Shown here piece by piece: positions 16,247-24,539 of a DNA stretch of 53,029 bases. The stretch's first letter is position 1. Every line of letters begins with the position of its first letter. The translations under genes and the position numbers were made by a program. The DNA is from Oscillospiraceae bacterium (GTDB taxonomy: Bacteria; Bacillota; Clostridia; Oscillospirales; JAKOTC01): positions 1 through 53,029 of the forward strand of contig DAOPZJ010000010.1 in NCBI GenBank assembly GCA_035353335.1, read 5' to 3'. The notes below the pieces were generated by a model. The model made no database searches. It was not told the origin of the DNA and saw only the letters and a program-made list of their open reading frames with translations.

Positions 16247-17284
16247 TTAAAAAACATTGTCGATATAACCTTTCGCTCCCGGAGTGAATTTATCGATATT
16301 GTCCAGCGCTCGCGCGGCTCCGAGAATAACCGCATCTTTCGGGCTGAGCGCACGAACGACCGGCGTATTCAAGCGCATAGACATATATTCATCCAATCCC
16401 TCCAGCATGCTTCCGCCGCCTGAGAGCAGAATGCCGTCGGTCTTGATGTCGTTGATCAGTTCCGGAGGTGTGCGCTCCAGAACGGATTTGGTTGCGTCGA
16501 CGACGATCGAAACGGATTCGGCGAGAGCATCGGCTAACATATCGTTCCCGACTTCGACCGCCTGCGGGATGCCGGTGATATAGTTTCTGCCCTTGACTGT
16601 CGTAGTCTTGTGTGTTCCGTTATAATATGCGCAGCCGACTTCCCGCTTGACACGCTCGGCAGTCGGTGCGCCGATAATCAATTTAAACCGACGTTGGATA
16701 TACTTGATAATTTCATTATCAAAGCGGTTACCTGCCACGTTCACAGAATTGGTGGCGCTGATGCCGTTCAGGGTGATGACTGCGATATCGGCTGTGCCGC
16801 CCCCAATGTCAACCACCATAATACCGTGCGGTTTTGAAATATCCATCCCGCTTCCGATGGCAGACGCAACCGGTTCGCTGATCAGATAAACCTCCCTCGC
16901 TCCTGCAAGATCGCATGCATCCACAACCGCTCTGGCCTCAACATCGGTCATTCGGGCAGGGACAGAGACCATGACGACCGGCTTGAAGATTCGCAAATCA
17001 CCGCAGATAGTTTTAATATAATGCCTGAGCAGCTTCTCCGTGACGTCGAATTCCGAAATCACGCCGTCGGCGAGCGGCTTAATGACTTCGATGCCGCCGG
17101 GGTTGCGCCCGAGCATCTTATTGGCTTTCTCGCCGATAGCGATCACATCGCCGGTTTCGCGGTCGAAAGCGGCCACGGTCGGCTCGTCGATCAAAATGCC
17201 TTTTCCGCGCAAAAACACTTTTGTGGTAGCGGTTCCGAGGTCGATCGCGATATGCTGGTTCAGGCCGAGAAAACCATATGCCAT
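16247..17284 (-). CDS. mreB: Rod shape-determining protein, MreB/Mbl family
   Basis: 345 aa actin-like ATPase that organises cell-wall synthesis under the membrane. The phosphate-1 loop IAIDLGTATTKVF, phosphate-2 loop VVDIGGGTADIAVI and adenosine motif GILLSGGGSMLEGL are all present, as is the MreB hallmark VVMVSVPARMTDVEARAV. It could be MreB, Mbl or MreBH; no mreC or mreD is adjacent. It lies 41 bases after comF on the same strand, with GAAAGGGCG upstream. Confidence 0.94.
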   Translation of the reverse strand: MAYGFLGLNQHIAIDLGTATTKVFLRGKGILIDEPTVAAFDRETGDVIAIGEKANKMLGRNPGGIEVIKPLADGVISEFDVTEKLLRHYIKTICGDLRIFKPVVMVSVPARMTDVEARAVVDACDLAGAREVYLISEPVASAIGSGMDISKPHGIMVVDIGGGTADIAVITLNGISATNSVNVAGNRFDNEIIKYIQRRFKLIIGAPTAERVKREVGCAYYNGTHKTTTVKGRNYITGIPQAVEVGNDMLADALAESVSIVVDATKSVLERTPPELINDIKTDGILLSGGGSMLEGLDEYMSMRLNTPVVRALSPKDAVILGAARALDNIDKFTPGAKGYIDNVF

Positions 17285-17325
17285 TACTGAAACGCCCTTT
17301 CAAAATCAAGTCAAAGTCTCTAAAT

Positions 17326-18009
17326 TTAAAATCCGTAATCCGTTTCCCGTTTTAAAATCGTTGAGGCTGCGCATACGGCGAAAACTTCTTTTGCTCCGGC
17401 TTCTTTCAAAACCCGGATGGCCTCGCACAGAGTTGAACCGGTGGTCATGACATCGTCAATCAATAATATAGAACGCTTTTTGACAATTGCATCGGTTTTC
17501 AGCCGGAAACTGCCGAAGATATTAGCGGCGCGCTCCGCTGCGGTCAAACTTTTTTGTTCAGTCGAGTGGCGCAGGCAGATCATCGTGTCGAAAAACGGAA
17601 AACCGAGGACGTCTGCAACCCGTTCGGCGAGCAATTCCGATTGGTTGTATTCGCGTACCTTTCGGCTGTGCTCGCTTTGCGGTACACAAGTTATAAAATC
17701 TACCGGCCCGAAGTCGGCGCCGAGACAACAGTGCGCCATCATCTCGCCCAGTACTGCGGCGTTTTGCCGCTTCCGGTTGAATTTCAAATCCTTGACTGCT
17801 TTTTTAGCGCCCTTTATGTAAAAGAAAGGGGAGAAGTACCCATCCGCATTCGGTACTCTGCGGCCGGCCAACTCCATGTCCCGGCGCTTCATAAAAGGAG
17901 GGTGACATTTTCCGCAATAATCAAGATCAGCGCAAATCTGACCGCAGAAAACACACTTGTGCGGGAAGAAAGCCGAGATTAACCTATCAAAGAATGTCAC
18001 GCCGTCCAT
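17326..18009 (-). CDS. comF: ComF family phosphoribosyltransferase-like protein
   Basis: 227 aa. An N-terminal Cys cluster (Cys19, Cys22, Cys32, Cys35) forms a zinc ribbon, and the C-terminal phosphoribosyltransferase fold has the PRPP loop ILLIDDVMTTGSTL (181-194). The family signature around residues 112-166 (SRKVREYNQSELLAERVA ... RAANIFGSF) is present. ComF helps ssDNA handling during natural transformation in Bacillus. Its start overlaps the recD2 stop by one base (TGATG), so the two are coupled. Confidence 0.93.
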   Translation of the reverse strand: MDGVTFFDRLISAFFPHKCVFCGQICADLDYCGKCHPPFMKRRDMELAGRRVPNADGYFSPFFYIKGAKKAVKDLKFNRKRQNAAVLGEMMAHCCLGADFGPVDFITCVPQSEHSRKVREYNQSELLAERVADVLGFPFFDTMICLRHSTEQKSLTAAERAANIFGSFRLKTDAIVKKRSILLIDDVMTTGSTLCEAIRVLKEAGAKEVFAVCAASTILKRETDYGF

Positions 18010-20300
18010 CAGAGTCCAGCTCCCTCGTCGAGTCCGAGTAAAAACTTCTTTAACCCGGTATAGCGCAGCGCCTTTTTCTCGTTGGCAATCATCTTCATTA
18101 CGGTCGCTTCGCTGCCCACGATCACAAGCATTTTTTTGGCGCGGGTCACGGCGGTGTAGAGCAGGTTTCGGTACATCAACTGTTCCGAATAGGCGGGAAA
18201 GACCGGAAGAATTACGGCTTCGAATTCGCTGCCCTGGGATTTGTGCACCGTGCAGGCATAGGCGGGTTCCAATTCGTTGAGCTGCTGCGAGGAAAAACAG
18301 ACCTGCCGCCCGTCGAAATCTGCATATAAAAGCCGCGCCGCTTTATCGATGCCGGTGATGATGCCCGTGTCGCCGTTGTATAACCCGACACCGGCCTCGC
18401 CGCCCTTTGTCCACATTATATCATAATCATTGTGGGTTTGCATAATCTTATCGCCGATTCGATAATAAAATCCCTCATATTCATATTGCGGACTTTGACT
18501 CGGAGGATTCAAGACGGCCTGCAGTTTTTTATTCAGTTCGAACGTGCCTAACGAACCCTTTCTGCCTGGGGTCAGTACCTGAATATCGGTAAACGGCGAC
18601 CAGCCGTAACGGGCGGGCAGGCGGGAAGAGCAGAGCGACACCAGGGTTTTTGCACATTCGGTTTCTGTACGGACAGGCATGAAAAAGAAGTCGCCGTCTT
18701 TTCGGTCCAAAATCGGTGATTCTCCGTCATTGATGCGGTGAGCATTGACCACGATCAGAGATGCGGCGGCCTGCCGGTAAATTTCGGTCAGCCGGATTAG
18801 CGGAATTTTTCCGCTTCCTGCCAGATCGCGCATAATGTTGCCTGCGCCGACGGCGGGCAGCTGGTCCGCGTCGCCGACGAGAATCAATTTGGCTCCGGGC
18901 TGCATTGCGCGGAGCAGTCCTTCCATCACAAAGATATCGCACATCGAGGCCTCATCGATGATCACCGCGTCACTGTCGAGCGGCAGCTCCTCGTTGCGTC
19001 CGAAAGTGAGCCAGCGATCGTCACCGTTGCCGACTGTGCTTTCGAGCAGGCGGTGGATGGTCGTTGCCTCCCACCCGACAAGTTCGCTCATGCGCTTTGC
19101 CGCGCGGCCTGTCGGAGCTGCCAACGTCACTTTCAAGCCCCGATTTTGCAATAGCCGAAGCACAGCATAAAGTATTGTCGTTTTGCCGGTGCCGGGACCT
19201 CCGGTGATGATGCAGGTCCCGTGCGAGACAGCTGTTTTCACGGCTTCTCTCTGATAATTTTCATAAGCAATACCGACGGCTTTTTCTAATTCGGAGATTT
19301 CAGCGTCATTCACCGGTTTTGTATAAGAGTCAATTTGAGATAGCATTTTCATTCGGTCGGCGATGTATTTCTCGGCGATAAAGACCTTTGAGAGGAAACA
19401 AAACTGCTTCTCCCCAAAACAGACGGGTAAAACCTCGCCCATCGTCATCTGGTTATTCAGCGCATTTTCCGCCAGCTCCGGTTCGCAGCGCAGCAGCGTC
19501 TGAGCTGCACCGAGCAGTTTATCGGTCGGAAGGCAGGTATGTCCGTTTTGAAGGTTGTGACGCAGTACATGCAGAACGCCTGCGCCGAGGCGGTTATCGT
19601 TGTTGTATTCAAATCCTCGCTCAAAGGCCAGAGCGTCAACCCGCGCAAAATCGAGACCGATGGCGTTGCAGCACAAAATATAGGGGTTGTCCTCAACCAG
19701 CCGCATTGTGTGCTCTCCGAGCGTCCGGATTGTTTTAACCGATTCGGAAGGGCGCAGGCCGTAACCCGATAAATATAACAGCATTCGCCGCAGATCGAAT
19801 AATTTCGTAAGTTCTTCGGCAATCGCAATGGCTTTTTTATGAGAAAATCCGCGCACTTCGGCAATCTGCATCGGATCGTTTTCCAATATGAACAAAGTGT
19901 CGTCGCCGAAACGATCAAAAATCCTCTCGGCGCTGACCGGTCCGATGCCCTTTACCGCACCGGATATTAAATAGCGCAGAATATCCTCACGGTTATCAGG
20001 AAGACGGCGTTCAGAGGATTGTGATTCAAGCTGTTTGCCATAAGAGGAGTGGGTCACAAACCTGCCGATGACCTTAAGGCGTTCACCGGGGAAAATCTGC
20101 GGCATCTCGCCTACGACTGTCAGGATATCGCCGCCGCAGAGCAGCTCGACGACATGATATCCGTTATCTTCATTGGCAAATACCACCCGGTCGACAACAC
20201 CCTCGGCCTGATACAGCCCGTCCTTATCATCCAAAGACGTACCTTCACAGGGGATACAGCCCGAGATATCGCCCGCAAGATCTCTCGCAATGTCTCTCAA
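18009..20300 (-). CDS. recD2: RecD2-type ATP-dependent DNA helicase
   Basis: 763 aa from a TTG at 20300, chosen because GGAGGTG lies 5 bases before it; the ATG frame from 20360 would begin inside the promoter. The N-terminal region has tandem helix-hairpin-helix elements (GAVKGIGPVSAERIFDRFG). The SF1B helicase core follows, with Walker A GGPGTGKTT (367-375), Walker B VIIDEASMCD, and a C-terminal UvrD-like motif (ACTVHKSQGSEFEAVILP, YTAVTRAKK). The length fits RecD2 of organisms using AddAB. It acts in DNA repair and replication-fork processing. First gene of recD2-comF-mreB. Confidence 0.95.
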   Translation of the reverse strand: MRDIARDLAGDISGCIPCEGTSLDDKDGLYQAEGVVDRVVFANEDNGYHVVELLCGGDILTVVGEMPQIFPGERLKVIGRFVTHSSYGKQLESQSSERRLPDNREDILRYLISGAVKGIGPVSAERIFDRFGDDTLFILENDPMQIAEVRGFSHKKAIAIAEELTKLFDLRRMLLYLSGYGLRPSESVKTIRTLGEHTMRLVEDNPYILCCNAIGLDFARVDALAFERGFEYNNDNRLGAGVLHVLRHNLQNGHTCLPTDKLLGAAQTLLRCEPELAENALNNQMTMGEVLPVCFGEKQFCFLSKVFIAEKYIADRMKMLSQIDSYTKPVNDAEISELEKAVGIAYENYQREAVKTAVSHGTCIITGGPGTGKTTILYAVLRLLQNRGLKVTLAAPTGRAAKRMSELVGWEATTIHRLLESTVGNGDDRWLTFGRNEELPLDSDAVIIDEASMCDIFVMEGLLRAMQPGAKLILVGDADQLPAVGAGNIMRDLAGSGKIPLIRLTEIYRQAAASLIVVNAHRINDGESPILDRKDGDFFFMPVRTETECAKTLVSLCSSRLPARYGWSPFTDIQVLTPGRKGSLGTFELNKKLQAVLNPPSQSPQYEYEGFYYRIGDKIMQTHNDYDIMWTKGGEAGVGLYNGDTGIITGIDKAARLLYADFDGRQVCFSSQQLNELEPAYACTVHKSQGSEFEAVILPVFPAYSEQLMYRNLLYTAVTRAKKMLVIVGSEATVMKMIANEKKALRYTGLKKFLLGLDEGAGL

Positions 20301-20350
20301 GCCGCCACCTCCAAAGAAAAAACACCGTATATCGGCAATTATTAAATTAT

Positions 20351-20379
20351 AGTATACCATATATAGTAAACAAGGTCAA
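20351..20379 (-). promoter_or_regulatory. SigA-type promoter for recD2-comF-mreB
   Basis: On the minus strand, TTGACC (20374-20379) and TATACT (20351-20356) are separated by exactly 17 bases. This places the transcript start near 20344, about 45 bases before the TTG start of recD2. Confidence 0.75.
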
Positions 20380-20469
20380 TGAATAAGATAAAATTAGCCA
20401 AAGTTTTCGTATTTTTTTTGTAATTTTAGACAAAGATAAATCAGGCAATAACTTTTTCGGAAAGATTGC

Positions 20470-20498
20470 TTGAAAAGGGTACGGCGATATGATATGAT
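20470..20498 (+). promoter_or_regulatory. SigA-type promoter for tRNA-Ala and possibly the permease
   Basis: TTGAAA (20470-20475) and TATGAT (20493-20498) with a 17-base spacer. The tRNA begins about 100 bases further on, so the primary transcript has a long 5' leader to be trimmed by RNase P. No purine-riboswitch consensus is seen in the leader. Confidence 0.65.
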
Positions 20499-20607
20499 TC
20501 TTTCGTAATCGTTGATTTGCGATTTAGCGCAATTCATCCGATTTATAGGTCGGAGGCGCCTAACCAACCGATCGGGATTAGTTCTTTTCATCACAAAGGT
20601 TTCACGC

Positions 20608-20683
<76 letters not shown>

Positions 20684-20687
20684 GCAC

Positions 20688-20732
20688 AAACCTTGTGATA
20701 CAAAACTTCTCTCCCCTTGTATGACAAGGTTT
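20688..20732 (+). promoter_or_regulatory. Long hairpin between tRNA-Ala and the permease
   Basis: AAACCTTGT (20688-20696) pairs with ACAAGGTTT (20724-20732); after one G-G mismatch, ATACAA pairs with TTGTAT around a 13-base loop. Seven T follow at 20742-20748, but 10 bases beyond the stem, so it is not a standard terminator. It may be a 3'-processing signal for the tRNA or a leader element for the permease, whose TTG start is 31 bases on. Confidence 0.5.
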
Positions 20733-20763
20733 AGGCAAATATTTTTTTATAGGAGGAGTTTTC

Positions 20764-22176
20764 TTGTTCAAAATCAAGGAAAACGGCTCTTCCGTCGGAA
20801 CTGAGATCATCGCCGGTTTGACGACCTTCTTCACGATGGCGTACATCATCTTCGTCAATCCGTCAATTCTTGGCTTGACGGGAATGCCGCAAAAAGCAAT
20901 CTTCCTCGCGACCATTTTCGCGACCGTTATCGGCACGCTGATCATGGGCCTTTTCGCGAATGTGCCGTACGCACAGGCACCCGGTATGGGGCTGAACGCC
21001 TTTTTCACATTCACGGTCGTTTTCGCCCTCGGTTTTACCTGGCAGCAGGCGTTGTCAATGGTCTTTATCTGCGGTATCATCAATATCGTTATCACCGTAA
21101 CAAAGATCAGGAAGACCATAATTAAGTCGATCCCCTCCGGACTTCAGAACGCCATCGGCGGCGGCATCGGTATTTTCATTGCCTACATAGGAATTAAAAA
21201 TGCCGGTCTCATCAACTTCACCTCCGACCCGGGCAAAAACACCGTTTTGGGTGACGGAACGGTTATCGCCGACGCCAGCGCGGTTCCGGCGCTTGTTAAA
21301 CTCGCCTCGCCGGCAGTTCTGCTCGCCTTAATCGGCTTGGTTATTACCGTCGTTTTGCTGGTTATCAAAGTAAAAGGCGCCATCTTAATCGGGATTGTCG
21401 CCACCACGATTATCGGCATACCGATGGGCGTAGTCAGTTTTGCAAACGTTGGTATTGCCGGCGGTATTGCGGATTCCTTTAAAGAACTCGGAAGCACATT
21501 CGGCGTTATTTTCAAAAGCGAAGGTATTCCATCGTTATTCGCAGACGCCTCCAAATTACCTTTGGTGCTCGCAACCATCTTCGCATTCAGTTTGACGGAT
21601 ACGTTTGACACTATCGGAACGTTTGTCGGTACAGGCCGACGGAGCGGTATCTTCTCGGAAGAGGATATGAAATTGATGGAGAGCGGTTCGGGCTTTAAGT
21701 CCAAGATCGACAGAGCGCTTTGCGCTGACTCTGTCGCTACCTCTATAGGCGCGATTCTCGGTACCTCCAACACGACAACTTACGTCGAGAGCGCCGCTGG
21801 CATCAGCGTCGGCGGACGCACCGGTCTGACCAGTGTTGTCACGGCTGTTCTTTTTTTGGCCTGCATCCTGATTGCTCCGTTCGCGGGAATTGTTCCGGCT
21901 GCCGCAACCTCCGCTGCATTGATCGTGGTCGGCATCATGATGATGGCCTCCTTCAAAGAAATAGATTGGCACGAACTCTCCGAAGCCATTCCTGCCTTCT
22001 TCGCGGGTGTGTTCATGGCGATCTGCTACAGTATCTCCTACGGTATTGCTTTCAGCTTCATCTTCTACTGTATTGTGAAGATTTTCAAGGGGAAAGTCAA
22101 GGAGATTCACCCGGTTCTCGCAGTCGCGACAGTGCTGTTTATTCTGAACTTTGTCCTGTTGGCGATTCAGAAATAA
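20764..22176 (+). CDS. NCS2 family nucleobase permease (AzgA/PbuG-like)
   Basis: 470 aa with about 12-14 membrane helices. It starts at TTG (20764) with AGGAGGAG 8 bases upstream. Family marks of the hypoxanthine/guanine/adenine branch: GLTTFFTMAYIIFVNPSIL, APGMGLNAFFTFTVV, the FAFSLTDTFDTIGTFVG helix, and LGTSNTTTYVESAAGISVGG. It imports purine bases with protons and would complement the pur operon at the start of the window. Exact substrate not readable. A strong terminator follows. Confidence 0.93.
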   Translation: MFKIKENGSSVGTEIIAGLTTFFTMAYIIFVNPSILGLTGMPQKAIFLATIFATVIGTLIMGLFANVPYAQAPGMGLNAFFTFTVVFALGFTWQQALSMVFICGIINIVITVTKIRKTIIKSIPSGLQNAIGGGIGIFIAYIGIKNAGLINFTSDPGKNTVLGDGTVIADASAVPALVKLASPAVLLALIGLVITVVLLVIKVKGAILIGIVATTIIGIPMGVVSFANVGIAGGIADSFKELGSTFGVIFKSEGIPSLFADASKLPLVLATIFAFSLTDTFDTIGTFVGTGRRSGIFSEEDMKLMESGSGFKSKIDRALCADSVATSIGAILGTSNTTTYVESAAGISVGGRTGLTSVVTAVLFLACILIAPFAGIVPAAATSAALIVVGIMMMASFKEIDWHELSEAIPAFFAGVFMAICYSISYGIAFSFIFYCIVKIFKGKVKEIHPVLAVATVLFILNFVLLAIQK

Positions 22177-22197
22177 GATTATCTCAGGATAAAGAGA

Positions 22198-22229
22198 AAC
22201 CGGCGTACCAAACGGTACGCCGGTTTTTT
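22198..22229 (+). terminator. Intrinsic terminator after the nucleobase permease
   Basis: AACCGGCGTACC (22198-22209) and GGTACGCCGGTT (22214-22225) pair perfectly, 12 bp with a 4-base loop, followed by a T run. It is positioned between convergent genes. Confidence 0.92.
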
Positions 22230-22252
22230 GTTTAAACAATTTAACTGCAAAA

Positions 22253-22444
22253 TTAATCCGTCTTTGCAATTTCCTTTGTAATTAAATCCGACGCGATATG
22301 AAGCGCTTTGATTCGATTGCACAGCAGTGTCTGCTGAGAAAGCCCCAGCGTCTGTTTTTCCTGTATTTTTTCACACTTTCTGATCGTGGAAGAGACAACG
22401 CGAAGTGCTCCCTCCAATTCAGCCTTTGAATATTGTCCCATCAT
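22253..22444 (-). CDS. Small hypothetical protein, 63 aa
   Basis: Not recognised with confidence. It starts at 22444, where the yjbQ stop (TGA at 22448-22446) ends just upstream, and GGGGAG lies at the right distance; a second ATG directly follows the first. The protein is predicted all-helical and amphipathic, with alternating charged and aliphatic residues (AELEGALRVVSSTIRKCEK, RIKALHIASDLI). No membrane helix or signal peptide. Tight spacing after yjbQ on the same strand argues that it is a real, cotranscribed gene. Confidence 0.65.
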   Translation of the reverse strand: MMGQYSKAELEGALRVVSSTIRKCEKIQEKQTLGLSQQTLLCNRIKALHIASDLITKEIAKTD

Positions 22445-22445
22445 G

Positions 22446-22862
22446 TCACTCCCCGATGATCTTAATCAAAACATGCTTATCCCGCTTACCATCGAATTCG
22501 CCGTAAAAAATCTGTTCCCAGGTTCCGAAATCGAGTTTGCCGTTTGTAACCGCAATGACGACCTCGCGACCCACTACGGTGCGTTTCAAGTGCGCGTCGG
22601 CGTTGTCCTCATAGCTGTTGTGGTCGTATTGGCCGTAAGGTTTTTCCGGCGCGAGCTTTTCAAGCCATTTTTCAAAATCGCGGTGCAGGCCGCCCTCGTC
22701 GTCGTTGATGAACACACTCGCAGTGATGTTCATTGCGTTGACAAGGCACAGCCCCTCATGAATTAAGCTTTCGGCAAGCGCAGCCTCGACTTGCGGAGTG
22801 ATATTGACAAATGCCCGACGTGTTCCGATATGAAAATAAAGTTCTTTTCGAAATGATTTCAT
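22446..22862 (-). CDS. yjbQ: YjbQ family protein (UPF0047)
   Basis: 138 aa from the ATG at 22862, which has AGGAGAG 5 bases upstream; the upstream ATG at 22883 adds 7 residues without a ribosome site. Family marks are GLCLVNAMNITASVFINDDE with a metal-ligand-type Asp/Glu set, HNSYEDNADAHLKRTVVG and the FGTWEQIFYGEFDG end. Some members show weak thiamin-phosphate synthase activity; the physiological role is unsettled. Cotranscribed with the 63-aa protein. Confidence 0.92.
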   Translation of the reverse strand: MKSFRKELYFHIGTRRAFVNITPQVEAALAESLIHEGLCLVNAMNITASVFINDDEGGLHRDFEKWLEKLAPEKPYGQYDHNSYEDNADAHLKRTVVGREVVIAVTNGKLDFGTWEQIFYGEFDGKRDKHVLIKIIGE

Positions 22863-22893
22863 GTGCACTCTCCTGATTTTCAATGAGCGTCGC

Positions 22894-24309
22894 TTATGTC
22901 CTTTTTCGGAAGATCAGAGAACCGATAATTAAAACCACAGCCGTAACCAGGAGTATCATTAATATTGTGGTAAGTTGTACGGAAATTCCGAGTTCATGAG
23001 AAACTGCGGAGATATACCTTGAAAGTTGAAAATTTGTTGGTTGAGAAGAGGGCAGTGAATCGGCGGTTGAAATAACAGGGAGAACGGGCGCGGAAGAAAA
23101 AACGGAAGATGAAGGTGTCGGAATCGAAGTTTCCTCCGAAGTCCGAACCGATGATTTTGACGAAGCCGCCGGAACGGACTGCTTTGAAGAGACGGTTTGA
23201 GAGGAGGGTAAACGCGCCTGCGAGCTGGTTTGAACTACGGATATTATCGATTCTGCCTGCGATTGCGGACGCATAGCAGCCTGTGTGGCGTTGATACCCC
23301 TGTCTTTGACTGTGCATTTGGGATAATCACCGCTCCAGACATGGTCAACCGCCATTTCCGAATCCGTAATATTAAAATAATCGTAGGTCTTGTTATTTTT
23401 GCCGTCCGAACTCACAGGATCGTCCCAGGTGATGTCGAGCTGATACCAGTTTCCGCCGAGTTTGACAAGGTTCCAGGCATGCGGGATGTTTGCAACAACA
23501 GTTCCGCTGACAAATACGGATTCGATTCCGACAGCGTTAAACAGAAGGCGTGCGGCTTCCGTATATCCCTCACAAACTCCTATCCCTTTAATTAACGGGC
23601 CGTAAGCATAATAAACCAATTGCAGATTGCTTTTTTCTTCATATCTGGCATGGTCGATCAGATAATCATGGATTGATTTTACGAGCATGTATTCGCTCAT
23701 ACCCGGTGCAAATACTTCCGTTGTAAGCCGAACCACTTCGTCTTTCGTTTCCTTTTTCATCTGAACCAGTGTTTCGCTGTCATAACCGTAGGTAAAATTA
23801 ATTTTATATGCAGCCGCGTCGGAGTGGTTATTTGAGAAAATTTTCACAGATACACTTTTATAGCCCATATAGGCGATATAATCGCGGTCGCGAACCTGTT
23901 CAACCAGTCCGGAGAAATCAGGTATAAGGTTTTTCCCGTCGGAAAAAACAATATAAACGTCGGTCTCAGCTTTCATCATGGCTGTTCGGATACAGCTATA
24001 TAAATCTTCGGAGGAATCTGCTACATGAATGCTGTTTATTGGGATATCGGTATTGGCATATTGAACGTCACAGTCTGTGTGGCTTCCGTAAACAGTATAA
24101 GACATCCCGTAATAATAAAAAACCAGTTCCGGTTTGGCAGCAAAAGCGTCTTCGAAAGCGCTATTAATATTTCCGGTTGAGACACTGAAATGCTCATTAA
24201 ATGCCGACAAGTTTTCAACGACGGTATCGGCTGGAGATGCGGAAAGAGACAAAGGGAGCTGGGAAATGATGAGTAAAGCAGCTGCTAAAATGCAGAGCGC
24301 TCTTTTCAA
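22894..24309 (-). CDS. Secreted membrane-anchored transglutaminase-like protein
   Basis: 471 aa from TTG at 24309, with GGGAGGGGG 7 bases upstream; the ATG at 24327 would put that site inside the gene. A signal peptide covers about residues 1-24. A transglutaminase/protease-like core has a Cys-His-Asp triad: Cys246 in GVCEGYTEA, His277 in IPHAWN, Asp292 in LDITWDDP. Then comes a long Ser/Pro/Gln-rich low-complexity stretch (about 350-420), a C-terminal helix (TTILMILLVTAVVLIIGSL) and a short basic tail. It is an extracellular enzyme tethered by its C-terminus, plausibly acting on wall or surface proteins. The divergent neighbour has the same anchor plan. Confidence 0.85.
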   Translation of the reverse strand: MKRALCILAAALLIISQLPLSLSASPADTVVENLSAFNEHFSVSTGNINSAFEDAFAAKPELVFYYYGMSYTVYGSHTDCDVQYANTDIPINSIHVADSSEDLYSCIRTAMMKAETDVYIVFSDGKNLIPDFSGLVEQVRDRDYIAYMGYKSVSVKIFSNNHSDAAAYKINFTYGYDSETLVQMKKETKDEVVRLTTEVFAPGMSEYMLVKSIHDYLIDHARYEEKSNLQLVYYAYGPLIKGIGVCEGYTEAARLLFNAVGIESVFVSGTVVANIPHAWNLVKLGGNWYQLDITWDDPVSSDGKNNKTYDYFNITDSEMAVDHVWSGDYPKCTVKDRGINATQAAMRPQSQAESIISVVQTSSQARLPSSQTVSSKQSVPAASSKSSVRTSEETSIPTPSSSVFSSAPVLPVISTADSLPSSQPTNFQLSRYISAVSHELGISVQLTTILMILLVTAVVLIIGSLIFRKRT

Positions 24310-24343
24310 AAGTGATCCCCCTCCCATTTTAATTTACATGACA

Positions 24344-24373
24344 AATATATCATTATAAAGACAGTTTTGTCAA
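24344..24373 (-). promoter_or_regulatory. SigA-type promoter for the transglutaminase-like gene
   Basis: On the minus strand, TTGACA (24368-24373) and TATATT (24344-24349) with an 18-base spacer, 35 bases before the TTG start. The -35 boxes of this and the divergent promoter are 30 bases apart, and a short inverted repeat AATTC/GAATT (24384-24401) sits between them. Confidence 0.6.
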
Positions 24374-24403
24374 TCATTCCGATAATTCTCCTATTGGAAT
24401 TAG

Positions 24404-24432
24404 TTGACATGGAAAATGCAGTATGATATACT
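24404..24432 (+). promoter_or_regulatory. SigA-type promoter for the Cys-repeat surface protein
   Basis: TTGACA (24404-24409) and TATACT (24427-24432) with a 17-base spacer, close to consensus. The leader to the ATG is about 100 bases. Confidence 0.75.
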
Positions 24433-24539
24433 GAAATACAGTTTGTACACGCATTTCATTGATACCTCCGCCCATAGACGGTAAAGGTTCAGTTTTTCAG
24501 AAAAGCCGTCGAAAAATAGAAAAACAGAAGGATATAAGC

